Origin: Ridgeia piscesae
Taxonomy: Eukaryota > Annelida > Polychaeta > Sabellida > Siboglinidae
Assembly (NCBI GenBank): GCA_025642075.2
Contig: JAODUO010001079.1
Location: 88,356 to 152,355 of the forward strand
Reading direction: 5' to 3'
Length of the DNA: 64,000 nucleotides
The notes under the pieces are model-generated. The model worked only from the letters and a program-made list of their open reading frames with translations, made no database searches and had not been told where the DNA came from. The position numbers and the translations under genes are program-made. The stretch's first letter is position 1. Every line of letters begins with the position of its first letter. Positions 1-12,088 of this stretch are shown one piece after another.

Positions 1-290
1 TGAGTTACACCAGGAGAGAGAGAGATGGAGAGGATGGCCACGGATAGAACACAGTAGCGTTCCTTGGTCGATGGCCTTTGCTCCCAGCGAGATAACGGCA
101 TAAATAAGTAAGTAATGGTTATTACTAAGAAAGATTACCGACTTGTCGGTGTGTTACTCATTACACCCTCCCCAGCCACTCCCCCTGAAGCAGATGTACA
201 ACATGTTGACAGTTGGTGACGTCATCAGGTCACAGGCACTCAACGAATCACATCTCTGTAAATCGGTGTATGCCTAGTGCTATGTATACA

Positions 291-565
291 CGTGCGTGTG
301 CGTGTGCGTGTGCGTGTGCGTGTGCGTGTGCGTGTGCGTGTGCGTGTGCGTGTGCGTGTGCGTGTGCGTGTGCGTGTGCGTGTGCGTGTGCGTGTGCGTG
401 TGCGTGTGCGTGTGCGTGTGCGTGTGCGTGTGCGTGTGCGTGTGCGTGTGCGTGTGCGTGTGCGTGTGCGTGTGCGTGTGCGTGTGCGTGTGCGTGTGCG
501 TGTGCGTGTGCGTGTGCGTGTGCGTGTGCGTGTGCGTGTGCGTGTGCGTGTGCGTGTGCGTGTGT
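291..565. repeat. (CGTGTG)n hexamer microsatellite
   Basis: About 46 near-perfect tandem copies of CGTGTG. The strand is strictly alternating purine-pyrimidine, so it is open in several frames as Arg-Val, Cys-Ala/Cys-Val or His-Thr dipeptides. These are repeat artefacts, not genes. Confidence 0.97.
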
Positions 566-3086
566 AGTCTTGTCAACGAATCTAGCTCGATTCCGTGTTT
601 CGTCAAGTGTTTTCTAAGGAAAACTGTAAACATCAGTTCTTATTATATTCAATGTTAAACTTACTTATCTGTTTGTGTCTGTGTGCTGCTGATCAAGCAA
701 ACACAAAACCAAACATTACATCCCGATTTAATTATGCATAATAGTTGTACAGTAGTAATTTTATAAATGTTTTTGAAGAGTATTGTCATAATTGGCTAAA
801 TGGCGAGATATCACTGCGTTTTGCATATAATGAGTCGATACATCAGACGACGTGTACACGTTGTAAGCGGCTCCCCAGAAACCAGCGGATACTTGGTCGG
901 TGCGCACTGATAGCGATACCAATTGTGTCAATGTCATACCATTGTCGCGTCATCCTGCCAGCTCAACCGTGATCATTGGTTCGACATCTCAACCCCGCCC
1001 TTTGTAATCTGTAGTCATGGACGTGACTTCTTCTGTCTACCGGGTAACTAACTTACCTGCCAGGTAGTGTGGATACCCCTGCAGCTAGGTAGACATCAAT
1101 GTGTAGAGGCGTGACAGTCGATACGACGCATGTTTCCGTGAGACGAACACTCGGGACAATTGGTGGCTTTGTGAGATGGGCGACGTGTGGCCGGCCAGAC
1201 GTCGGTGTTGCCTTACTCAGGCCACACTTCTCCGGTTACGCGGTTATCTGGGCCACCTTCGATTGCTGTCAGATCTACGCAAATATATCGCAACCGACCC
1301 GTGACTAACGTACACACCTAATGGTGTGGCTGTTATGTATGTACCTGTAAAATGTTGTATACGTGCCGAAATAATATTATTATTTGTGGTCAATATTGTA
1401 TTGAAATCGCCCAGAATGCAGATACAAAATTATTCACTGTATTATGGATATCTTGCGATTTAACTCAGTGGTTGTGTTGACTTTTGTGATTTTTTTTTTA
1501 CAAAAACCAAACATTGTAAACCATTTAAGCGGAAGTCTTACCGTGATGTCATTGAGGTCATTCTAAACTATTTTTGAGTATGTTAACAAACGGCTCTGGT
1601 GGCAGCGTACTTCGCAGTTATACAGTGTTTATATCTTATTGTAGATTTCATTTATTAACTTCAATTTAATTTGCATTTTATCTGTTGCATCATGTATCTT
1701 ACTAGTATGTAATATAATTTAATATTGTATGTCTGTACGATTATGTGTATGAGGACACCACTGACAAGTCCAGTGTAACTTCTAATGTGCACTGTACTTA
1801 GCTGGGCCATCCTGAATAAATAGTACATTATTAGGCCCGCCAACGAGAGGGGCGTTTAAAATAAAAAAATATTGTTTATATTTTCTTAAATTTTGCAAGC
1901 AATCCATATATTTTGCACCATTGCTACAATAATATTTCCACAGTCTATGCTTTCCCTTTTTATATTAGTTTCCCATGACTAATTTACACTCGCATAGGCA
2001 TTTTCTGAGTAACAATTTCATAACGTTTGCGAAAATACAGACAAACGAAACGCATTTCGTATTGGTTATCCGTCAGATTAAGAAATAAATCATTTTGGGC
2101 CGGCTCTTCATCCTGGGAGGTGCTGTATGCTGTTTGACTGCCGCTTGTATGTGCCGGAGTTGATATTTTTTCTATACTGCCCTTTTCGTCTCACCTGCAC
2201 TTTTTGTCTTCTTTGTTGAAGAGGAATTAAGCAATAACGAATCCTTCAACTGCACAATCTTATACGGCGCGATTTGCTCACAGTACAATCACACTATTAT
2301 GGGCGTGACAAGCCTTTGCCAACACTGTTAAAAACCGGTAGACTCCACATGTAAGTTACATTACTGTTGCGGCAGGATATCTGCTAGATCAAATCTTACA
2401 GTGTACATAATAATTATGTCACATTAATTATTTTCGGTATACCGTTGCCATCAATAAAATCCTCTGAAATCATAATTTTCCTGGTGCCCTTGTCAGAAAG
2501 AAAATCTTCTGGTACAACAATGTCAACCAAACATACGGCGAAATGCACGAAGACGCCACGTGTTCGTCATCCATTTTTAATCGCATCAGGAAATGTTGAC
2601 GCAGCAACTGGTCACGTAATAGATGCACTTGGCCACGTGTTTTCATCCGCCACATTCAGCATTGCTTAATGTTGGTTACAGTATCTATCACATAATTTGT
2701 TATGAATTACATTACTACGGTTATTACCGAAATCTGCTAAAATCAAACATTCGTTCGTATGGTTATCGCCTTAAAACATGACGCTATGTTTATCGTTAAA
2801 AAAAATTGTCTGATGGTAGAATTCCAACATCTGTTTAAGTAGCTTGACGGACGTTTGCTAAGCAACTTTTCCTGCGATTGATAGACTAATTGGTATATTA
2901 TGGCATATATTCCATCTGTATTCTGCAATAATGTTCTGTGACGGCGATTGTACAACAACGAGTGGAGAGGACAGATTTGAGATAAAAACAACTGGGCGAA
3001 ATTAAAAGCGATAGTATAAAGAATACACAAGTGGCGCATTGGAGCGCTGAGAGGAAATTGCGTGGAAGAAAGTCACTAGAAGAAGC
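566..3086. other. Intergenic, no gene recognised
   Basis: AT-rich, mostly unique sequence. The only open frames are short, lack domain-like composition and have no evident splice context. I see no RNA gene or element boundary here. Confidence 0.5.
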
Positions 3087-6000
3087 AGACGAGTATTCGG
3101 CTACAGTGAGCTGGACAGACGAGTAGTCGGCTACAGGGAGCTGGACAGACGAGTAGTCGGCTACAATGAGCTGGACAGACGAGTAGTCGGCTACAGGGAG
3201 CTGGACAGACGAGTAGTCGGCTACAGGGAGCTGGACAGACGAGTGGTCGGCTACAGTGAGCTGGACAGACGAGTAGTCGGCTACAGTGAGCTGGACAGAC
3301 GAGTAGTCGGCTACAGGGAGCTGGACAGACGAGTAGTCGGCTACAATGAGCTGGACAGACGAGTAGTCGGCTACAGTGAGCTGGACAGACGAGTAGTCGG
3401 CTACAGGGAGCTGGACAGACGAGTGGTCGGCTACAGTGAGCTGGACAGACGAGTAGTCGGCTACAGGGAGCATGACAGACGAGTAGTCGGCTAAAGGGAG
3501 CTGGACAGACGAGTAGTCGGCTACAGTGAGCTGGACAGACGAGTAGTCGGCTAAAGGGAGCTGGACAGACGAGTAGTCGGCTACAGTGAGCTGGACAGAC
3601 GAGTAGTCGGCTACAGTGAGCTGGACAGACGAGTAGTCGGCTAAAAGGAGCTGGACAGACGAGTAGTCGGCTACCGTGAGCTGGACAGACGAGTAGTCGG
3701 CAACAGTTAGTTGGACAGACGAGTAGTCGGCTACAGTGAGCTGGACAGGCGAGTAGTCGGCTAAAGGGAGCTGGACAGACGAGTAGTCGGCTACAGTGAG
3801 CTGGACAGACGAGTAGTCGGCTACAGTGAGCTGGACAGACGAGTAGTCGGCTACCGTGAGCTGGACAGACGAGTAGTCGGCTAAAGGGAGCTGGACAGAC
3901 GAGTAGTCGGCTAGAGTGAGCTGGACAGACGAGTAGTCGGCAACAGTTAGTTAGACAGACGAGTAGTCGGCTAAAGGGAGCTGGACAGACGAGTAGTCGG
4001 CTAGAGTGAGCTGGACAGACGAGTAGTCGGCAACAGTTAGTTAGACAGACGAGTAGTCGGCTACAGTGAGCTGGACAGACGAGTAGTCGGCTACAGTGAG
4101 CTGGACAGACGAGTAGTCGGCTACAGTGAGCTGGACAGTCGAGTAGTCGGCTACAGTGAGCTGGACAGACGAGTAGTCGGCTACAATGAGCTGGACAGAC
4201 GAGTAGTCGGCTACAGTGAGCTGGACAGACGAGTAGTCAGCTAAAGGGAGCTGGACAGACGAGTAGTCGGCTACAATGAGCTGGACAGACGAGTAGTCGG
4301 CTAAGGGAGCTGGACAGACGAGTAGTCGGCTACAGTGAGCTGGACAGTCGAGTAGTCGGCTACAGTGAGCTGGACAGACGAGTAGTCGGCTACAATGAGC
4401 TGGACAGACGAGTAGTCGGCTACAGTGAGCTGGACAGACGAGTAGTCAGCTAAAGGGAGCTGGACAGACGAGTAGTCGGCTTCAATGAGCTGGACAGACG
4501 AGTAGTCGACAACAGTTAGTTGGACAGACGAGTAATCGGCTACTGGGAGCTGGACAGACGAGTAGTCGGCTACAGTGAGCTGGTCAGACAAGTAGTCGGC
4601 TACAGTGAGCTGAACAGACGAGTAGTCGGCTACAGTGAGCTGGACAGACAAGTAGTCGGCTACAGTGAGCTGAACAGACGAGTAATCGGCTACAGTGAGC
4701 TGGACAGACAAGTAGTCGGCTACAGTGAGCTGGACAGACAAGTAGTCGGCTACAGTGAGCTGGACAGGCGAGAAGTCGGCTACAGTGAGCTGGACAGACG
4801 AGTAGTCGGCTACAGTGAGCTGGACAGACAAGTAGTCGGCTACAGTGAGCTGGACAGACGAGTAGTCGGCTACAGTGAGCTGGACAGACGAGTAGTCGGC
4901 TACAGTGAGCTGGACAGACGAGTAGTCGGCTACAGGAGCTAGACAGACGAGTAGTCGGCTACAGTGAACTGGGCAGACGAGTAATCGGCTTCCATGAGCT
5001 GGACAGACGAGTAGTCGGCTACAGGGAGCTGGACAGACGAGTAATCGGCTTCAGTGAGCTGGACAGACGAGTAGTCGGCTACAATGAGCTGGACAGACGA
5101 GTAGTCGGCTACACGGAGCTGGACAGACGAGTAGTCGGCTACAGTGAGCTGGACAGACGAGTAGTCGGCTACAGTGAGCTGGACAGACGAGTAGTCGGCT
5201 ACAGGGAGCTGGACAGACGAGTAGTCGGCTACAGTGAGCTGGACAGACGAGTAGTCGGCTGCAATGAGCTGGACAGACGAGTAGTCGGCTACAGGGAGCA
5301 GGACAGACGAGTAGTCGGCTACAGTGAACTGGGCAGACGAGTAGTCGGCTACAGTGAGCTGGACAGACAAGTAGTCGGCTACAGGGAGCTTGCCAGACGG
5401 GTAGTCGGCTACAGTGAGCTGGACAGACGAGTAGTCGACTACAGTGAGCTGGACAGACGAGTAGTCGGCTACAGTGAACTGGGCAGACGAGTATTCGGCT
5501 ACAGTGAGCTGGACAGACAAGTAGTCGGCTACAGGGAGCTTGCCAGACGGTAGTCGGCTACAGTGAGCTGGACAGACGAGTAGTCGACTACAGTGAGCTG
5601 GACAGACGAGTAGTCGGCTACAGTGAGCTGGACAGACGAGTAGTCGGCTACAGTGAGCTGGACAGACAAGTAGTCGGCTACAGTGAGCTGGACAGACAAG
5701 TAGTCGGCTACAGTGAGCTGGACAGACGAGTAGTCGGCTACAGTGAGCTGGACAGACGAGTAGTCGGCTACAGTGAGCTGGACAGACGAGTAGTCGGCTA
5801 CAGTGAGCTGGACAGACAAGTAGTCGGCTACAGTGAGCTGGACAGACAAGTAGTCGGCTACAGTGAGCTGGACAGACGAGTAGTCGGCTACAGTGAGCTG
5901 GACAGACAAGTAGTCGGCTACAGTGAGCTGGACAGACAAGTAGTCGGCTACAGTGAGCTGGACAGACGAGTAGTCGGCTACAGTGAGCTGGACAGACGAG

Positions 6001-7619
6001 TAGTCGGCTACAGTGAGCTGGACAGACGAGTAGTCGGCTACAGTGAGCTGGACAGACGAGTAGTCGGCTACAGTGAGCTGGACAGACGAGTAGTCGGCTA
6101 CAGTGAGCTGGACAGACGAGTAGTCGGCTACAGTGAGCTGGACAGACGAGTAGTCGGCTACAGTGAGCTGGACAGACGAGTAGTCGGCTACAGTGAGCTG
6201 GACAGACGAGTAGTCGGCTACAGTGAGCTGGACAGACGAGTAGTCGGCTACAGTGAGCTGGACAGACGAGTAGTCGGCTACAGTGAGCTGGACAGACGAG
6301 TAGTCGGCTACAGTGAGCTGGACAGACGAGTAGTCGGCTACAGTGAGCTGGACAGACGAGTAGTCGGCTACAGTGAGCTGGACAGACGAGTAGTCGGCTA
6401 CAGTGAGCTGGACAGACGAGTAGTCGGCTACAGTGAGCTGGACAGACGAGTAGTCGGCTACAGTGAGCTGGACAGACGAGTAGTCGGCTACAGGGAGCTG
6501 GACAGACGAGTAGTCGGCTACAGTGAGCTGGACAGACGAGTAGTCGGCTACAGTGAGCTGGACAGACGAGTAGTCGGCTACAGGGAGCTGGACAGACGAG
6601 TAGTCGGCTACAGTGAGCTGGACAGACGAGTATCGGCTACAGGACTGGACAGACGATAGTGGACAGAGTGGACGAGTGTGGCTAAGTGAAAAACTGGAAC
6701 AGACGGTAGTCGGCTACAGTGAGCGGACAGACGAGTAGTCGGTAAAGAGCTGAACAGACGGTAGTCGGCTACAGGGAAACTAACAGACGAGTATCGGCTA
6801 CAGGGAACTGGGCAGACGAGAGCGGCTACAGTGAGCTGGACAGACAGTAGTCGGTCGGACTTGCCGAAGTAATCGGCTACAGGTTGAGCTGGACAGCAAA
6901 CGGCTACCCGTGGACACAGACGGGGTAAATCGGTACAGTTTATACAACAGTAGTCGACTACAGGGAAAAACTGCACAGACGACTTATTGTCGCTCTTTCC
7001 CGGTGGACCTGGAAATAATATTGCATAACTGTGTGAAGTGGACAGAGCGAGCAGTCGGGGTGAGAGTGAGGGCTGGACAGACGAGAGTGGCTACAGTGAG
7101 CTGGACAGACCGAGTAGTCGGTACAGTGAGCTGGACAGACGAGTAGTCGGCTACAGTGAGCTGGACAGACGAGTAGTCGGCTACAGTGAGCTGGACAGAC
7201 GAGATAGTCGGCTACAGTGAGCTGGACAGACGAGTAGTTCGGCTACAGTGAGCTGGACAGACGAGTAGTCGGCTACAGTGAACTGGGCAGACGATTAGTT
7301 GGCTTCAATTAGCTGGACAGACGAGTAGTCGGCTACAGGGAGCTGGACAGACGAGTAGTCGGCTACAGTGAGCTGGACAGACGAGTAGTCGGCTACAATG
7401 AGCTGGACAGACGAGTAGTCGGCTACAGGGAGCATGACAGACGAGTAGTCGGCTACAGTGAACTGGGCAGACGAGTAGTCGGCTACAGTGAGCTGGACAG
7501 ACGAGTAGTCGGCTACAGGGAGCTTGCCAGACGGGTAGTCGGCTACAGGGAGCTGGACAGACGAGTAATCGGCTACAGGGAGCTGGACAGACGATTAGTC
7601 GGCTACAGGGAGTTGGACA
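3087..7619. repeat. 30-bp minisatellite, about 150 copies
   Basis: The unit is GAGTAGTCGG CTACAGTGAG CTGGACAGAC, seen as exact 30-bp periodicity. Variants (CTACAGGGAG, CTACAATGAG, CTAAAGGGAG, GACAAGTAG) are mixed at 3087-5560, while roughly 5700-6480 is almost uniform. Local higher-order blocks occur: the variant string at about 4117-4290 recurs at about 4327-4490, and a GAGCTTGCCAGACGG-containing block recurs 150 bp apart at about 5310 and 5460. About 6630-7090 is broken by many one-base gaps. Because 30 is a multiple of three, two minus frames and one plus frame stay open (decapeptide VQLTVADYSS on minus); I read these as by-products. Confidence 0.97.
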
Positions 7620-8082
7620 GGTGGCATGAATTGAAAAAGAACAGTTTGCGAACAAAATAGATGTCTGGTGAGTTGGATCACTGGATGAGCGCGAAAGACC
7701 GATGGGTGAAAATGTTGAAAAAACAGGGAGTGGAGAAACAAAAGGAAGGAAAGCGTAAATCAATAACCAGTATCAAAGCCCGCTATTGGGGTAAATGAGG
7801 GAAACGAAGAGGGAAAACAACAACAGTTACAGAGCAGTGTCAGTCGGATTTGCCGTAAGTAAACACCAACGAAAAGGTTTGTCATTTGGATAAGCAAACA
7901 GCGTATCCAGTGGTAACCACCAACACTGGATAAGTCGTTGTGGATAGTTCATACAACAGTCGTCGACATCACACCGGGACAGTAACAAGTGCATAAACGA
8001 CTTCATTTAGCTCGCTCTTCCAGGTAGGCATCTCGTGTGTATAATTTAATATATTGCAATAACTGTGGTGAATGTGGGGCAC
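7620..8082. other. Spacer between minisatellites
   Basis: Unique sequence with no supported gene or element. It starts just after the last recognisable 30-bp unit. Confidence 0.5.
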
Positions 8083-8228
8083 AGAGAGAGACACAGTGGG
8101 AGTGAGGGAGGGAGGGACAGAGAGAGACAGAGAGAGAGACAGAAAGAGAGAGAGAGAGACCGAGAGAGACAGAAAGAGACAGAGAGAGACAGAAAGAGAC
8201 AGAGAGACAAGGAGACAGAAAGAGAGAC
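8083..8228. repeat. GA-rich (AGAGAGACAGA)n purine tract
   Basis: Imperfect GAGAGACAGAAAGA repeats giving an almost pure purine plus strand, interrupted by single C. The serine/leucine-rich minus frames across it are low-complexity artefacts. Confidence 0.9.
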
Positions 8229-8437
8229 ATGCACCTGATTGAGTACACCTACGCTACTCCTGGCATAGCCATATATGATATATCAGTGCCTTTGTTGGAG
8301 GACAGTTCGTTGTTTGTTTTGCTGCTAGCTATTATCATGGAGCGTTTCATTTGTGCATGTAACAATATTAAAGGTTTTTATATTAACTGAGTCTGAAGAA
8401 CATCATTATTTATTATTAAACATTTGTTGTTAATAAC

Positions 8438-10560
8438 CTGACGACGTTTCCCACTAACGTGTTATCCAGTGACGTCCCTCACTCATACGTTGTCCATTGA
8501 CGTCCCCATTCATACGTTGTCCAGTGACGTCCCTCACTCATACGTTATCAAGTGACGTCCCTCATTCATACGTTCTCCAGTGACGTTCGCACTCATACGT
8601 TCTCCAGTGACGTCCCCAACTCTTATGTTCTTCAGTGATATTCCCCACTCATACGTTCTTCGGTGACGTCCCCCATTCATATGTTCTCCAGTGACGTTCC
8701 CCTCTCATGCCTTCTCCAGTGACGTCCCCCACTCATATGTTCTCAAGTGACGTTAACCAATCATGCCTTCTCCAGTGACGTCCCCCACTCATGCGTTCTC
8801 CAGTGACGTCCCCCAATCATATGTTCTCAGGTGACACTCCCATTCATGCCTTCTTCAGTGACGTCCCCCAATCATATGTTCTCAGGTGACACTCCCATTC
8901 ATGCCTTCTTCAGTGACGTCCCCCAATCATATGTTCTCAGGTGACACTCCCATTCATGCCTTCTTCAGTGACGTCCCCCAATCATATGTTCTCAGGTGAC
9001 ACTCCCATTCATGCCTTCTCCAGTGACGTCCCCCACTCATATGTTCTCAAGTGACGTTCCCCACTCATGCCTTCTCCAGTGACACCCCCACTCATATGTT
9101 CTCAAGTGACGTTCCCCACTCATGCCTTCTTCAGTGACGTCCCCCACTCATATGTTCTCAAGTGACGTTCCCCACTCATGCCTTCTCCAGTGACGTCCCC
9201 CACTCATATGTTCTCAAGTGACGTTCCCCACTCATGCCTTCTTCAGTGACGTCCCCCACTCATATGTTCTCAAGTGACGTTCCCCACTCATGCCTTCTCC
9301 AGTGACGTCCCCCACTCATATGTTCTCAAGTGACGTTAACCAATCATGCCTTCTCCAGTGACGTCCCCCACCATATGTTCTCAAGTGACGTTCCCCACTC
9401 ATGCCTTCTCCAGTGACGTCCCCCACTCATATGTTCTCAAGTGACGTTCCCCACTCATGCCTTCTTCAGTGACGTCCCCCACTCATATGTTCTCAAGTGA
9501 CGTTCCCCATTCATGCCTTCTCCAGTGACGTCCCCCACTCATATGTTCTCAAGTGACGTTCCCCACTCATGCCTTCTTCAGTGACGTCCCCCACTCATAT
9601 GTTCTCAAGTGACGTTCCCCATTCATGCCTTCTTCAGTGACGTCCCCCACTCATATGTTCTCAAGTGACGTTCCCCATTCATGCCTTCTTCAGTGACGTC
9701 CCCCACTCATATGTTCTCAAGTGACGTTCCCCATTCATGCCTTCTTCAGTGACGTCCCCCACTCATATGTTCTCAAGTGACGTTCCCCACTCATGCCTTC
9801 TCCAGTGACGTCCCCCACTCATATGTTCTCAAGTGACGTTAACCAATCATGCCTTCTCCAGTGACGTCCCCCACCCATATGTTCTCAAGTGACGTTCCCC
9901 ACTCATGCCTTCTCCAGTGACACCCCCACTCATATGTTCTCAAGTGACGTTCCCCATTCATGCCTTCTTCAGTGACGTCCCCCACTCATATGTTCTCAAG
10001 TGACGTTCCCCATTCATGCCTTCTCCAGTGACGTCCCCCACTCATATGTTCTCCAATGACGTCCCCCACTCATATGTTCTCAAGTGACGTTCCCCACTCA
10101 TGCCTTCTCCAGTGACGTCCCCCACTCATATGTTCTCAAGTGACGTTAACCAATCATGCCTTCTTCAGTGACGTCCCCCACTCATATGTTCTCAAGTGAC
10201 GTTCCCCACTCATGCCTTCTCCAGTGACGTCCCCCACTCATATGTTCTCCAATGACGTCCCCCACTCATATGTTCTCTAGTGACATCCCCCACTCATATG
10301 TTCTCCAGTGACATCCCCCACTCATATGTTCTCTAGTGACATCCCCCACTCATATGTTCTCTAGTGACATCCCCCACTCATATGTTCTCTAGTGACATCC
10401 CCCACTCATATGTTCTCTAGTGACGTTCCCCACTCATGCCTTCTCCAATGACGTCCCCCACTCATATGTTCTCTAGTGACATCCCCCACTCATATGTTCT
10501 CCAGTGACGTCCCCCACTCATATGTTCTCCAGTGACGTCCCCCACTCATACATTTTCCAA
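8438..10560. repeat. 28-bp minisatellite with 56-bp dimer structure
   Basis: Units of 28 bp begin AGTGACGTCC or AGTGACGTTC. Over most of the array two versions alternate, one ending CATATGTTCTCA and one ending CATGCCTTCTCC, so the higher-order unit is 56 bp. There are about 76 units. The first ~400 bp (CATACGTT variants) and the last ~350 bp (TAGTGACATCC variants) are monomeric and more diverged. Nearly every unit keeps TGACGT, a CREB/ATF-type half site, and half the units keep the E-box CATATG. The array ends about 310 bp before the serpin start codon. Confidence 0.95.
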
Positions 10561-10726
10561 TGGTGTATACCTGCAATCCGCACACAATATTATTATTACT
10601 TTTGACGCTCTAACGTTCCAAACCAACAGTTGTTTATCAGCAACGGTTAGAGTTGTCCTCTGACGGACATACGAAAAATTATGTTAAATAGTTATCGTAC
10701 ATCGTCGTCACACATGTTAATAGGCA

Positions 10727-10738
10727 CGCGCATGCGCA
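10727..10738. promoter_or_regulatory. NRF-1-type palindromic site upstream of serpin
   Basis: CGCGCATGCGCA fits the NRF-1 consensus YGCGCAYGCGCR exactly. It lies 134 bp before the serpin ATG. A possible 3' splice site (TATGCATTTCAG) ends at about 10826, so a 5' UTR intron cannot be excluded. That the site is used is inference. Confidence 0.4.
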
Positions 10739-10871
10739 CACACATTCAATTTCTCGATCATCAACATAATGTTTTGATATGTCATGACTTCTCCCGTGCC
10801 ATACGTGGATATGTATATGCATTTCAGGGTGTTTCATGCTTCTCCAGACTTGGGTCCGTTAAAAAGGTTAC

Positions 10872-12053
10872 ATGGCGTTGTCGGTGAAACCAACGAACCC
10901 TACAAGCGAGTTGGTAGAGGCGAACACCTCGTTCGCCCTGGACGTGTATCGGCAGTTGTTGAAGATGACACCCGGAGACAACATCTTCGCGTCGCCTTTG
11001 TCCATCTCGGCTGCATTCGCTATGACGTCCCTTGGAGCAAGGGGAGACACGGCCTCGCAAATGAAGACAGTTCTCCGTCTCGAGTTCCTGTCTGACACCG
11101 ACGTACACACCTCTTTCAGTGAGCTTCTGACGGCACTGAATGAGCCCAACGTGCCGTACACTCTGTGGACAGCTAGCCGTCTGTTCGTCAGCCGCCAACA
11201 CAAGTTCCTCGATGACTTCGTAAATGCCACGAGAAACTATTACGGGGCTGAGGCGGCGCTGACCGATTTCGCGAGCGACGCCGAGGGAGCTCGCCTCGCA
11301 ATCAACAAATGGGTGGAGGAACAAACGGCCGAAAACATCACAGATCTTCTGACGGATGGTTTTGTAGACAGCCTCACGGCCATAGTTCTTGTGAACGCCG
11401 TCTATTTCAAGGGTACCTGGGCAGCCAAGTTCGATTCCCAGGGTACTCACGATTCGCTCTTCATTGTCAACGCCCAAGAGAAGGTCAACGTCAAGATGAT
11501 GTTCCGACACGACAAGTACCGCTTGTGCGTGGACTCGACCCTCGACTGTCAGATCCTCCAGTTGCCGTACGTCAGCGGCCACCTCGCCATGATCGTCCTA
11601 CTGCCGCGTCAACTGGACGGCCTCGAGTCGCTCGAGAAGAATCTCACCGCCGACCGCCTTCAGCAGGCGCTTCGTGCTGTCTCTTCAGCTCGTCCCGACG
11701 AAGTCGACATCTCCTTGCCCAGGTTCCGCCTGGAGCAGACGTGTCCCCTGACGGACATGCTGGTGGCCCTCGGCATGGGCAACCTGTTCGCGGCGGACAA
11801 GGCCGACCTGTCGGGCATGGCCGGCGGCCGACAGCTGTACGTGTCGAGTGCCGTGCACAAGGCGGTCATTGACGTGACGGAGGAGGGCAGCGAGGCCGCG
11901 GCAGCCACCGCCGTCGCCGCGACACTGAGGTGTCTACCTCACGACCCTCTACAGTTTGTCGCCGACCATCCCTTTGTGTTCTTCGTCGTCGACAACCGCT
12001 CCAGTTCAATCATCTTCTTCGGTCGTCTTACACGCCCTTCGTCCAATGTGTAG
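10872..12053 (+). CDS. Serpin, intracellular clade-B-like, predicted trypsin-like protease inhibitor
   Basis: A 393-residue uninterrupted serpin, the normal length for the family. It has NAVYFKGTW (residues 175-183), the hinge EEGSEAAAAT (337-346) with small residues at P15-P9 as expected of inhibitory serpins, and the signature FVADHPFVFF (362-371). Counting from the hinge puts P1-P1' at Arg353-Cys354, the same pair used by mammalian SERPINB6, so trypsin-like proteases are the inferred targets. There is no N-terminal signal peptide and no C-terminal retention signal, which suggests a cytosolic protein. The CDS is a single GC-rich exon. The ATG at 10872 is the first in frame and places the family's helix A (SFALDVYRQLL) at residue 20. 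Family assignment is very secure; the exact orthologue is not. Confidence 0.95.
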   Translation: MALSVKPTNPTSELVEANTSFALDVYRQLLKMTPGDNIFASPLSISAAFAMTSLGARGDTASQMKTVLRLEFLSDTDVHTSFSELLTALNEPNVPYTLWTASRLFVSRQHKFLDDFVNATRNYYGAEAALTDFASDAEGARLAINKWVEEQTAENITDLLTDGFVDSLTAIVLVNAVYFKGTWAAKFDSQGTHDSLFIVNAQEKVNVKMMFRHDKYRLCVDSTLDCQILQLPYVSGHLAMIVLLPRQLDGLESLEKNLTADRLQQALRAVSSARPDEVDISLPRFRLEQTCPLTDMLVALGMGNLFAADKADLSGMAGGRQLYVSSAVHKAVIDVTEEGSEAAAATAVAATLRCLPHDPLQFVADHPFVFFVVDNRSSSIIFFGRLTRPSSNV

Positions 12054-12082
12054 TTTCGGACACCTTGCGTGATGTCATTTCA

Positions 12083-12088
12083 AATAAA
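12083..12088 (+). terminator. Polyadenylation signal of serpin
   Basis: AATAAA 30 bp after the TAG stop, within the expected range for a short 3' UTR. Confidence 0.65.

Noticed and set aside
2898..5939. Minus-strand decapeptide-repeat frames (VQLTVADYSS) as a secreted repeat protein
   Set aside because: Frames are opened by the 30-bp period and broken by each indel. There is no signal peptide and no non-repeat exon, so I kept it only as a point to check.
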